DNA of 38,279 nt, from positions 1-38,279 of the forward strand of contig JBBSJE010000033.1 of NCBI GenBank assembly GCA_038257535.1. Reading direction: 5' to 3'. Source of the stretch: JAGTJU01 sp038257535. GTDB taxonomy: Bacteria > Myxococcota_A > Polyangia > Fen-1088. Both the position numbers and the translations under genes were made by a program. Shown here piece by piece: positions 31,101 through 38,279 of this stretch (position 1 is the stretch's first letter; every line of letters starts with the position of its first letter). The notes beneath the pieces were generated by a model. The model was not told the DNA's origin. It saw only the letters and a program-made list of their open reading frames with translations, and did not search any database.

Positions 31101-31318
31101 AAAGGGGCGCCCAATAATCCTGAACGCATCGACAAGGTGGCGGCCATCGATCGTTGGTACATTCAACGCTTAGCTCGGTTTTTGGAGCGCATGCGTTCCA
31201 CCGCCGGTGTTGGCGGTCAGTCCCTGCTGCATAATTCGCGCGTTTTGTTCGGCCGCGGCAACGCCGATGGAAACCGGCATACCCAGGTGGCACAACTACG
31301 AAGAAGCCCCGCCTAAGG
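31101..31318 (+). pseudogene. DUF1552 protein tail, fragment
   Basis: A plus-strand frame from about 31083 to TAA at 31318 encodes PERIDKVAAIDRWYIQRLAR, LERMRSTAGVGGQSLLHNSR and VLFGRGNADGNRHTQ, the conserved C-terminal part of DUF1552 proteins, which are exported proteins of Myxococcota and Planctomycetes. The family is about 450 residues; the N-terminal 80 percent is missing and the end beyond DGNRH is also lost. It lies directly after the inverted repeat, so it is probably the remaining edge of a gene disrupted at this site. Confidence 0.72.
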
Positions 31319-31395
31319 GTCGCGATCCGTCTTCAGATGGACGGCAGTTGATGTCGAGGTCGGTTTTTGCGACCATTGCAAGTTTGGCGGCGGCG

Positions 31396-33612
31396 TCAAC
31401 GCTGCTCGGGCTTTGGCTGCTGGGGCTGCGCGCCTCGAAGCGCCGTACGGTTGCGGGCTAGCCGCCCCCGCGCGGTGCGATTGACGTCAACGCTCGGCAG
31501 TGCGCTGTAAGTGGCTAGCATGGCCTTCGCCCGCTCGGGCTCCTGCAACGCCAAATTGCGGGCTTCGGCGAAATCGGTTTGCAAATTGTAAAGCTCGGCC
31601 AGATTTTCGCGCCGCCGCACCAGCAATTTGTAAGGCCACGCAATCACGCCAAATTGATCCGATTCGTTCAGCGGCAAGGGATGCGTTTTGGCTTTGAGAT
31701 CCGCAGGCGCGCCCGGCAGGACGTGGGCCAAAAAGCTGCTGCCATCAACCGAAGCCGATTGGCCCGTGAGCAATTCGTTCAACGTGGGATAAAGATCTAG
31801 AAGCGAAATGGGGTGATCAATGGTCTTCGTCGCGATTCCGGGAATACGGATGGCCAAAGGCACATGGACCAAGGCGTTGTAAACGAAGCGGCCATGGTTT
31901 TGTGGCAAGCGACGATCTTCACCCAGGCCCTCTCCGTGATCGCTCACCACAACGATGACCGTGTTGTGGGCCAGGTTCCTTTGGGTTACTTCGTTCAGCA
32001 ACACACCAATTTGTTCGTCTACTAAAGTTACAAGCTGCCGATACTTCTCTGGGCGGCTTAGCGGCGCCCCCGTTTGCAAGGCGGCCCTTACCCGCTTGTC
32101 GGTGGCGCGCAGCTCGTCGTGCTCGTGCACGTCGAAGTAGTGTAGCCAAAGAAAAAACGGTTTTTCCTTGTACTTGTCTTGGTGCGTGTTCAAAAGCCCG
32201 AGGCCCAGCTCCGTAGTACGGCCTGACGTGGAGTGGCTGCCCACGTCGCGTTCGTACAAATCACCCACAAGCTCTTTGTACTCATCCAACCCTCGAGCGA
32301 GCAAAGGCTTGCCCACATATCGCGTCACCTCTGTGGGAATCACCGCATAGGCGCGGCGGCCGGAACGCTTGAGCGCTTCAGCCAATGTGGGCTTCGTGGT
32401 GGCGTAGGGATCAATTTGGCCTGTCAGCACGCCGGACATAGAAAGATCTGTGCCTGCGGACGGCGCAAACGCGCGCGTAAAGTGCAATCCCTCTCGCAGC
32501 ATTTGTGAAAGATTGGGGTAAAGTTTCTGGCTGGCTTCTGAAGCATCCACCACGTCGGCCCGCAAAGCATCAATCGAGATCAAGATCAGGTTCATCGTTG
32601 CCGTGGCCGCTAGCTGTTGCTGAACCTCTGGCGAATTTCGCCACGCGGCTGCCATGGTTTTCTGCGACAAGCGTTGCTGCGCCAGCGCAGCGGCGGCTAC
32701 GTCGTCGTCACGTCCATCGCAATTCTCATCAACGCCGTTGTGAGGCTTTTCCGGTGCGCCGGGGTGAATGAGGGCGTCGAAGCTATCGCAATCATCGCCT
32801 CCCAGCACATTCGGGTGACCGTCACGATCAAAGTCGAAACCGGCGTGAACAGCCCGCACCAACAAGCGGGTATGTAAACCTTGCGTGGCCACCTGCCATC
32901 GGCTGGCATGAGCCTGCAGCCCCAGCACCAAAGTGGCGACAAAGCCCAACAGAATCAGCACAAGCGCCGCTGGGGCCCACAACGTGAGGCGGCTCGGGGG
33001 GGGAGACCAAGGGCGCGCGAAAGCCGCATCGAACTCCCGCACCGCGAGCCCCATCGCCACACAGGTGGAGACCAGCAGCATCGTATGCACGTCGAAGTAT
33101 CCGCTTCGCTGCACATTGCGGTTGATCCATTCGAACGCCACGCCCATCCCTAGCAACGCAAGCGCCACCGCTAGCCGGCGACGGGGCGTTGTGACGTAAG
33201 CTTGGGCAAGTCCCACCGCGGCCGCCAAGCCAAGCCAACACAACAAGGGAAACCACAGCGGCGCACAGGCCGCTGCCGGCAAGGTGCTGGCCTTGGCGCC
33301 ATCAAACAAACGCAAGCCCACGACAATAGTCACGAGCAAACTGGGGCTTGCGCGCACGCACGCGCGGAGCCACGTCGACCCCACACGCGCACCAGCCGTG
33401 TTCGCCGCCGCCACCGCCAAACCCACAAGCGATCCCAAGGCAGCGAACAACGCAAACACAGTGGCGATAAGCCCCACGCTGCGCGGCTGCAGGCTTAAGA
33501 CCTCGAAGGGGAACAGCAATGCCGCCCCCACCCATCCCACGGCCATGTCGGCCCGCGGGGGCCATGGAACTTTGGTTGTTGGCCCCCCCACCAAGGGGGC
33601 ATTGCGCTTCAT
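31396..33612 (-). CDS. Membrane sulfatase-like protein with MopE-type motif
   Basis: A 738-residue protein. Six to seven hydrophobic segments fill residues 20-250. The stretch DFDRDGHPNVLGGDDCDSFD, then PEKPHNGVDENCDGRDDD, is a MopE-type Ca/metal-binding motif with Asp/Gly/Cys. The C-terminal about 420 residues are a sulfatase/alkaline-phosphatase-fold domain: LILISIDALRADVV (metal Asp), FTRAFAPSAGTDLSMSGVLTG, HYFDVHEHD, and VVSDHGEGLGEDRR. The formylglycine motif C/S-x-P-x-R is not present; a Thr (GTDLSM) takes the nucleophile place, so it may transfer phosphoethanolamine or phosphoglycerol instead of hydrolysing sulfate. The end is Arg/Pro-rich. The frame starts at the ATG at 33612 with AGGG before it. 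Confidence 0.8.
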   Translation of the reverse strand: MKRNAPLVGGPTTKVPWPPRADMAVGWVGAALLFPFEVLSLQPRSVGLIATVFALFAALGSLVGLAVAAANTAGARVGSTWLRACVRASPSLLVTIVVGLRLFDGAKASTLPAAACAPLWFPLLCWLGLAAAVGLAQAYVTTPRRRLAVALALLGMGVAFEWINRNVQRSGYFDVHTMLLVSTCVAMGLAVREFDAAFARPWSPPPSRLTLWAPAALVLILLGFVATLVLGLQAHASRWQVATQGLHTRLLVRAVHAGFDFDRDGHPNVLGGDDCDSFDALIHPGAPEKPHNGVDENCDGRDDDVAAAALAQQRLSQKTMAAAWRNSPEVQQQLAATATMNLILISIDALRADVVDASEASQKLYPNLSQMLREGLHFTRAFAPSAGTDLSMSGVLTGQIDPYATTKPTLAEALKRSGRRAYAVIPTEVTRYVGKPLLARGLDEYKELVGDLYERDVGSHSTSGRTTELGLGLLNTHQDKYKEKPFFLWLHYFDVHEHDELRATDKRVRAALQTGAPLSRPEKYRQLVTLVDEQIGVLLNEVTQRNLAHNTVIVVVSDHGEGLGEDRRLPQNHGRFVYNALVHVPLAIRIPGIATKTIDHPISLLDLYPTLNELLTGQSASVDGSSFLAHVLPGAPADLKAKTHPLPLNESDQFGVIAWPYKLLVRRRENLAELYNLQTDFAEARNLALQEPERAKAMLATYSALPSVDVNRTARGRLARNRTALRGAQPQQPKPEQR

Positions 33613-33772
33613 GCCCTACAGGATAGGCAGTTTGCGGGGAAATGCGCTGAAATCCTCTTTGCCCGGCCGCTTCTCCCTCTGCGTCGCGTTAGTGATATGG
33701 TGGCCCATAAACGCTCTTCAACCGCATCACCAGCGACTTGCGCGCCGTCAAAGGTGGTGGCACCTAGGAACT

Positions 33773-34498
33773 ATGACCATGTCTGACCAGCTCTCTCAAA
33801 ATCCGTTCGCGGCTCCCCTGACGCAAGCGCAAGGGGATGAGAATGAATCCGTTGCATTCGAGCCCATCGACGGACGTGTGCGCGCCACCACCACAGCGAT
33901 CTGGTTCGCGGTTGCCGCGCATGCCGCGTACTTCATTGGAATTCACACCGGCATTTTGGACGCCACCGCACTGGACGTGGAAACCGAAGCTGGGTTCAGC
34001 GATGCGGCGATGGCGCTTTCGATCACGGCAGTGGCCATATTCTTGGGAATGTTGGCCAGCATGGTGCTAACGGCAATGACGCTGCCGCGGGCGAACCGGA
34101 ACGCTCGGCTGCTGGCAGAGGGCATTCAGTTCAGCCCCGCATCCACTGTCTGGTGGTACTTCGTGCCCTTTATGAACCTTGTGCGCCCGTATCAAGCGAT
34201 GGCGGAGATGTGGAACGGCTCGGAACCCAACGCACAGGTGCCGTGGACGTTCACACGCTCCACACCCACGTTGTTGAATGTCTGGTGGGCAGCATGGCTT
34301 GGCGCCCTGGCGATGGAGAAAGTCGAGGATCGTTTGTTCAATCACGACATGGCACTATCTTCCGTCCTGTTCATCGTTGCCGGCGTTCTGTTCATTCGCA
34401 TCCTTGCGGGACTTGCCCGGCGCCAAACCCTGCGCCGCCAATCACTCGAAGCGGTTGGCCGCTTCCCCGGTCCTTTCACAGCGCACGCAACAAGTTAG
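33773..34498 (+). CDS. DUF4328 membrane protein
   Basis: A 241-residue membrane protein from the ATG at 33773 (AGGA upstream; a second ATG at 33779). The earlier frame to 33284 is the antisense of the sulfatase gene. Four hydrophobic segments (AIWFAVAAHAAYFIGIHTG, MALSITAVAIFLGMLASMVL, LLNVWWAAWLGALAM, SVLFIVAGVLFIRILAGLA) enclose the DUF4328 hallmark SPASTVWWYFVPFMNLVRPY. Function unknown; often near signalling or sporulation genes in actinobacteria and Myxococcota. It is alone on the plus strand. Confidence 0.8.
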   Translation: MTMSDQLSQNPFAAPLTQAQGDENESVAFEPIDGRVRATTTAIWFAVAAHAAYFIGIHTGILDATALDVETEAGFSDAAMALSITAVAIFLGMLASMVLTAMTLPRANRNARLLAEGIQFSPASTVWWYFVPFMNLVRPYQAMAEMWNGSEPNAQVPWTFTRSTPTLLNVWWAAWLGALAMEKVEDRLFNHDMALSSVLFIVAGVLFIRILAGLARRQTLRRQSLEAVGRFPGPFTAHATS

Positions 34499-34542
34499 GC
34501 TTCAGCTAAAAGCTGGCTGCAGGCCACCCCAAGCCGCCCTTA

Positions 34543-34563
34543 TGCCGCAAAACCATTGCGGCA
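34543..34563 (+). terminator. 8-bp hairpin after DUF4328 gene
   Basis: TGCCGCAA (34543-34550) and TTGCGGCA (34556-34563) pair perfectly around a 5-nt loop, after a weaker CAGCT-AGCTG pair at 34503. No T tract follows, so termination is uncertain. Confidence 0.35.
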
Positions 34564-34605
34564 GCGAAGCGCGGTTGCAAACCACCCGCAGGTGGCGTTG
34601 TATGG

Positions 34606-35298
34606 GTGGCCATGTTGCAGCCGCCTTTAATCACGCAAACTGCGCAGCAGATTACACAGCGGATCGAACAGCGGTTTCCGGGTTCGGGTTTGGCCCGTGT
34701 GGCGAGCCAAATTGAATCGGAAAGTGAACAGGCCGCCGAGCGCATTGAACGGCTGTCTCGCCCAACATGGCCCTTACGTCTGGTGAACTTTGGGTTGCTG
34801 GCTGGCATCGTGGCCATTGGGTACTACGTGGTCACGCACGGCCGGATGCGCTTGCGCGTGGACGACACAGAGCGCTTCATCCAATTTTTGGAACCGGCTT
34901 TGGGCAGCATGGTCTTCATTGGCGCCGGTGTGCTTTCTCTGTGGACGCTTGAAGCGCGATGGAAGCGGAATCAGGTCCTGCGAGCCTTGCACACCTTGCG
35001 ATCGTTGGCGCACGTGATCGACATGCACCAACTGACCAAAGACCCAGAACGTATCTTGGTGCCGGGCCCCGACACAAGGTCGTCGCCCAAACGTGTGATG
35101 AGCGCCTTCGAGCTGGGCCGTTACCTCGATTACTGCACCGAGATGCTTTCGTTGCTGGGCAAGGTGGCAGCCATGTGGGCAGAAAAGTTTAGCGATGCAG
35201 AAGTGCAACGTGCGGTGGATCAGGTCGAAAACCTCACGTCAGGCCTATCCCGGAAGATCTGGCAAAAACTGGTGATTCTTAGCCGCACCGAGGACTAA
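34606..35298 (+). CDS. Two-helix membrane protein of unknown function
   Basis: A 230-residue protein (GTG at 34606 or ATG at 34612). The N-terminal about 55 residues are a charged amphipathic helix (TQTAQQITQRIEQRFPGSGL, ESEQAAERIERLSR). Two hydrophobic segments follow (LVNFGLLAGIVAIGYYVV; SMVFIGAGVLSLWTL). The rest is helical, Leu/Lys-rich and probably cytoplasmic (VLRALHTLRSLAHVIDMHQL, YLDYCTEMLSLLGKVAAMWA). I do not recognise a family. It could be a small membrane scaffold. It is 107 bp after the DUF4328 gene and upstream of lutA. Confidence 0.7.
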   Translation: MAMLQPPLITQTAQQITQRIEQRFPGSGLARVASQIESESEQAAERIERLSRPTWPLRLVNFGLLAGIVAIGYYVVTHGRMRLRVDDTERFIQFLEPALGSMVFIGAGVLSLWTLEARWKRNQVLRALHTLRSLAHVIDMHQLTKDPERILVPGPDTRSSPKRVMSAFELGRYLDYCTEMLSLLGKVAAMWAEKFSDAEVQRAVDQVENLTSGLSRKIWQKLVILSRTED

Positions 35299-35329
35299 GC
35301 CCCGAGGAAAGCATGGCTCGCTAGGCGGC

Positions 35330-35347
35330 GGCCACGGCCTCGTGGCC
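35330..35347 (+). terminator. 7-bp hairpin upstream of lutA
   Basis: GGCCACG (35330-35336) and CGTGGCC (35341-35347) pair with a 4-nt loop, 32 bp after the stop of the preceding gene. No T run; a possible terminator. Confidence 0.35.
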
Positions 35348-35405
35348 CTAACGCGCCGGGTGGGGGAAACACCGGACCCAAATCACGCGCCGCGTCCTTC
35401 AGATC

Positions 35406-35428
35406 TGTTGCAGCGGTCACCTGCAACA
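35406..35428. promoter_or_regulatory. Inverted repeat upstream of lutABC, operator candidate
   Basis: TGTTGCAG (35406-35413) and CTGCAACA (35421-35428) form an 8-bp inverted repeat with a 7-bp centre, 23 bp before the lutA GTG. Its place fits an operator for a regulator of lactate use; no regulator gene is in the window. Confidence 0.45.
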
Positions 35429-35451
35429 ACCCTGCTAGACTTGGCGCGCTC

Positions 35452-36276
35452 GTGTCTCCCCCTACGCCCACTCCACCCACCGGTCTTAAGGTTGGCCTAT
35501 TTGTCCCCTGCTATGTAGACCAGCTCTACCCCGACGTGGGGCTGGCCACGCTTGAGGTGCTTGAGCGGCTGGGCGTAGCCGCTGAATTCCCTGCGGCGCA
35601 AACCTGCTGCGGGCAGCCTATGGCCAACACCGGGTGCACCGAAGCCGCCCGCCCCCTGGCTGAGGCCTTCTTGCGCATCTTCGCCCCCTACGACTACGTG
35701 GTGTGCCCATCGGGCAGCTGCGTGTCGATGGTGCGCCATCACTACGATGACTACTTTCCCGACAACCCCAGCTTTGCCAGCTTGAAGGCCCGCACCTTCG
35801 AGCTATGCGAGTTCCTCGTGGACGTGCTCAAGGTGCCCTCCATTCCCGGCCGTTTTCCTCACAAAGTGGGCATGCACCAAAGCTGCCACGGGTTGCGCGA
35901 ACTGCACCTGGGCTCCCCCAGTGAGCTGATGGACAAATCCACGCCCAACAAGGCACAGCAGCTTTTGAGCGCGCTTGAAGGCATCTCGTTTGTTTCGCTT
36001 GAACGCCCCGATGAATGCTGTGGCTTCGGCGGTACCTTCGCCGTGGCGGAAGAAGCGGTGTCGTGCATGATGGGCCGCGACCGGTTGGCCGACCATGAGC
36101 GCAACGGCACCCAGGTGCTGACCGCGGGCGACATGTCCTGCTTGATGCACCTTGAGGGACTGCTACGGCGACAAGGCAAACCCGTGGCGGTGATGCATGT
36201 GGCGCAAATCTTGGCAGGGCGACAGGTTCCGCTGGCCAGCACCACAAAACCATCTGCGCTGAGGACGTTGCCATGA
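35452..36276 (+). CDS. lutA: L-lactate dehydrogenase complex protein LutA (CCG domain)
   Basis: A 274-residue protein with the two Cys-rich CCG domains of LutA/YkgE: GLFVPCYVDQLYPDVGLATL with AAQTCCGQPMANTG, and MHQSCHGLRELHLG with DECCGFGGTFAV. These bind an iron-sulfur cofactor. LutA works with LutB and LutC to oxidise L-lactate to pyruvate in the cytoplasm. The GTG at 35452 is 23 bp after the inverted repeat; LutB begins within a 4-bp ATGA overlap at its end. Confidence 0.94.
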   Translation: MSPPTPTPPTGLKVGLFVPCYVDQLYPDVGLATLEVLERLGVAAEFPAAQTCCGQPMANTGCTEAARPLAEAFLRIFAPYDYVVCPSGSCVSMVRHHYDDYFPDNPSFASLKARTFELCEFLVDVLKVPSIPGRFPHKVGMHQSCHGLRELHLGSPSELMDKSTPNKAQQLLSALEGISFVSLERPDECCGFGGTFAVAEEAVSCMMGRDRLADHERNGTQVLTAGDMSCLMHLEGLLRRQGKPVAVMHVAQILAGRQVPLASTTKPSALRTLP

Positions 36277-37709
36277 GCCCTCCACCGGCCGCCCACGATC
36301 ATCCAAGCGCCGCGCAGGCGTTTGTGGACAATCAACCGCGCGCACAATGGCACGACAAAGCCTTGTGGTTTATTCGCGAAAAACGCGATCGCGCCGCAGC
36401 GTCATTGCCCGAATGGGAAACGCTGCGCGAACGGGCTTCGCAAATCAAAGCCAATGTGGTTGCCGATCTTCCGCGCTACCTCGAGCAGTTCGAGGCCAAT
36501 GCGCAGCGTATGGGCGTGGTGGTGCATTGGGCCGCCGACGCCAACGAACACAACCGCATTGTGCTTGAAATTCTGCAACGCCACAGCGTGAAGAAAGTGG
36601 TGAAGAGCAAATCGATGCTCACTGAGGAGTGCCACCTCAATCCATTTTTAGAAAGCCACGGCATTGAAGTGGTGGACACCGATCTAGGTGAGCGCATCGT
36701 GCAGCTTCGGCAAGAGCCACCCAGCCACATCGTGCTGCCTGCGATTCACCTAAAAAAGCAGGATGTGGGCGATACCTTTCACAAGCACCTGGGCACTGAC
36801 GCAGGCGCCGACGATCCGCAATACCTTACCGAAGCAGCGCGTGGACATTTGCGCCAAAAATTTATGGACGCACAGGCCGGCATTACGGGCGTAAACTTTG
36901 CCATTGCCGAAACGGGCGGTGTGGTTGTTTGCACCAATGAAGGCAATGCCGATTTGGGCGTGGCATTGCCGCCAGTTCACATTGCGTGCATGGGCATCGA
37001 AAAAATCATTCCCCGCACCGAGGACCTCGGCGTATTTGTGCGCCTACTGGCTCGATCGGCCACGGGACAACCCATCACCACATACACATCGCATTTCCAT
37101 GGCGCGCGCCCGGGCGGCGAAATGCACATTGTGTTGGTTGACAATGGACGCAGCCAAATTCGCGCCAGCGATGATTTTCGCCGCTCGCTCAATTGCATTC
37201 GTTGCGGCGCGTGCATGAACACCTGCCCGGTTTACCGACGCAGCGGCGGTCATAGCTACGGCAGCACCGTGCCCGGACCCATTGGTTCGATTTTGTCGCC
37301 CGCCATGGACGCCAAGAAGCACAGCAGCTTGCCGTTTGCGTGCAGCCTTTGTGGATCTTGCACCGATGTGTGTCCGGTGAAAATTGATTTGCATCACCAA
37401 TTGCTCACCTGGCGTCGCGAATTGGCGGTGCGCAAGTTGGTGCCGTTGGCCAAGCGGATCTCCATGTGGGTGCTCTCGTTCGTCATGCAGCGGGCCTGGC
37501 TTTTCGCCTGGGGTGGCAAAGTGATGCGGGCGGTGTTGCGCCGGCTGCCACGCGGGCTGATTTACAATCGCCTAAACGCCTGGGGCAAACAACGCGAGCT
37601 GCCCGCCGCGCCGGTGCAGTCGTTCCGCGAGCTATACGCCATTCGCAAACACAGGCCGGCGGAAAAAACGGCCGCCCAAAACGCCCCTACAACGGATCAA
37701 GTGGCATGA
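36273..37709 (+). CDS. lutB: L-lactate dehydrogenase iron-sulfur protein LutB
   Basis: A 478-residue protein. The N-terminal LUD domain (VVKSKSMLTEECHLNPFL; GITGVNFAIAETGGVVVCTN; KIIPRTEDLGVFVRLLARSA) is followed by two 4Fe-4S clusters: CIRCGACMNTCPV and CSLCGSCTDVCPV, then a helical tail. It carries electrons from lactate oxidation with LutA and LutC. The start overlaps lutA (ATGA) and its stop overlaps lutC (ATGA), so the three are one coupled operon. Confidence 0.96.
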   Translation: MSPPPAAHDHPSAAQAFVDNQPRAQWHDKALWFIREKRDRAAASLPEWETLRERASQIKANVVADLPRYLEQFEANAQRMGVVVHWAADANEHNRIVLEILQRHSVKKVVKSKSMLTEECHLNPFLESHGIEVVDTDLGERIVQLRQEPPSHIVLPAIHLKKQDVGDTFHKHLGTDAGADDPQYLTEAARGHLRQKFMDAQAGITGVNFAIAETGGVVVCTNEGNADLGVALPPVHIACMGIEKIIPRTEDLGVFVRLLARSATGQPITTYTSHFHGARPGGEMHIVLVDNGRSQIRASDDFRRSLNCIRCGACMNTCPVYRRSGGHSYGSTVPGPIGSILSPAMDAKKHSSLPFACSLCGSCTDVCPVKIDLHHQLLTWRRELAVRKLVPLAKRISMWVLSFVMQRAWLFAWGGKVMRAVLRRLPRGLIYNRLNAWGKQRELPAAPVQSFRELYAIRKHRPAEKTAAQNAPTTDQVA

Positions 37710-38279
37710 GCGCCCGAGAAAAAATCCTACGCAACTTGCGGCAGCGGGAATTGCCCGTGCCCGCGTTGCCGTCGCTGGAAGGGCCCTGGATCACTTACCC
37801 GGATAAAGTGGGCCAATTCGGCCGTGTGCTTGCCACTGTGGGCGGGCAAGCGGTGCCCGTGGCCACGCAGGCGGAAGCCTTTGCGCAGATGGCGCGATTG
37901 CCTGTGATGGCCAGCGCGCGCAAAGTGCTGTCGCTGATTTCAGGCGTGTCGCAAAACAACGTGGACATGGCTCAGGTTGCCGATCCCCACGCGCTCGAAG
38001 ACGTGGATGTTACGGTGGTGCTGGCAGAATTCGGCGTGGCCGAAAACGCTGCGGTGTGGATCACCGACGCGCACATTCCGCTGCGCGCCAGCTTGTTCAT
38101 TTGCCAACACTTGGTGGTGTTGCTCCACGCCCCCGACTTGCTCGACAACATGCACCAAGCCTACGCGCGCCTGGGACCGCTGGGGCCTGGGTTTGGCATG
38201 TTCCTTTCGGGCCCGTCCAAAACCGCCGACATCGAGCAATCGCTGGTCATTGGCGCGCACGGGGCTCGATCGGCCACCG
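37706..38279 (+). CDS. lutC: L-lactate dehydrogenase protein LutC, partial
   Basis: Starts at ATG 37706 with a 4-bp overlap with lutB and runs off the window end with no stop; 191 codons are visible. It encodes a LUD domain: SAREKILRNLRQREL at the start, VVLAEFGVAENAAVWITDAH, LFICQHLVVLL and MFLSGPSKTADIEQSLVIGA near the edge, the usual end of LutC/YkgG. Most of the protein is therefore present; about 10-30 residues should remain outside the window. Confidence 0.93.
   Translation, partial: MSAREKILRNLRQRELPVPALPSLEGPWITYPDKVGQFGRVLATVGGQAVPVATQAEAFAQMARLPVMASARKVLSLISGVSQNNVDMAQVADPHALEDVDVTVVLAEFGVAENAAVWITDAHIPLRASLFICQHLVVLLHAPDLLDNMHQAYARLGPLGPGFGMFLSGPSKTADIEQSLVIGAHGARSAT

Noticed and set aside
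31351..31461. 36-residue hydrophobic peptide frame on the plus strand
   Set aside because: It overlaps the 3' end of the sulfatase-like gene antisense, has no Shine-Dalgarno and no homology; it could be a small membrane protein but cannot be supported.
32642..32672. Short similarity (GCTGCCATGGTTTT) between this part of the sulfatase-like gene and the relic at 29367-29420
   Set aside because: Only about 14 bases match exactly, a gap is needed to extend it, and the encoded residues are unrelated; probably chance, unlike the gap-free 54-bp match at 31891.
33284..33772. N-terminal extension of the DUF4328 protein
   Set aside because: It is the antisense of the sulfatase-like gene, low in complexity; AGGA before the ATG at 33773 gives a better start.

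Overview
The window is GC-rich by eye and gene-dense, and looks like a chromosomal segment of a delta-proteobacterium, most likely Myxococcota. The signs are a Ser/Thr kinase with the variant catalytic motif HRDISPQN and a Cys-containing C-terminal tail, an FHA-sigma54 activator, a PEGA protein, many lipoproteins with Gly/Ser/Asn-rich linkers, a MopE-like metal-binding motif, a DUF1552 relic and frequent 4-bp ATGA overlaps. The organism assignment is inference. No rRNA, tRNA, CRISPR or insertion sequence was recognised.

Layout. 1-390: a scar joining a truncated D-Ala-D-Ala-ligase-like gene (minus) to a RibD_C/dihydrofolate-reductase tail (plus). 458-2215: an AraC/GyrI regulator and a CBM3 lipoprotein. 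2212-5973 (minus): FHA-sigma54 activator, Ser/Thr kinase and PEGA protein, lying just downstream of iclR-kduI (7632-6020, minus). 7890-18103 (plus): a polyuronate-degradation locus. Its first block is eda-kduD-kdgF. Its second block is a carbohydrate-binding lipoprotein, an outer-membrane barrel, a PL14-type lyase, a VWA lipoprotein, a beta-helix lipoprotein and a GH105-DUF4861 fusion. A near-perfect sigma54 promoter (9873-9888) and two direct repeats about 130 bp upstream precede the second block.

18167-25459: a PilZ/degenerate-receiver protein, cydAB, yceI, a phospholipase D-like synthase, a CDP-alcohol phosphatidyltransferase and an AlkD-like protein. 25494-27735: a TPR protein, a second scar (lipoprotein head against a doubly frameshifted DUF1566 lipoprotein gene) and an isolated rpmG-rplX pair with its own terminator. 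27871-33612: a membrane phosphodiesterase with a replaced C terminus, a 54-bp relic of a sulfatase gene, an ATPase fused to a PD-(D/E)XK nuclease, a perfect 19-bp inverted repeat, a DUF1552 relic and a membrane sulfatase-like protein. 33773-35298: two membrane proteins of unknown role. 35452-end: lutABC for L-lactate oxidation, with lutC cut by the window edge.

How it fits together. The PL14 and beta-helix proteins would cut an acidic polysaccharide at the cell surface. The barrel would pass oligouronides, GH105 would free unsaturated uronate, and KdgF, KduI and KduD would turn it into 2-keto-3-deoxygluconate. Eda would cleave the phosphorylated product; the kinase KdgK is not in the window. 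The sigma54 promoter, its upstream repeats and the nearby FHA-sigma54 activator and Ser/Thr kinase suggest that surface polysaccharide degradation is controlled by kinase-linked sigma54 signalling, while the cytoplasmic arm is under IclR control.
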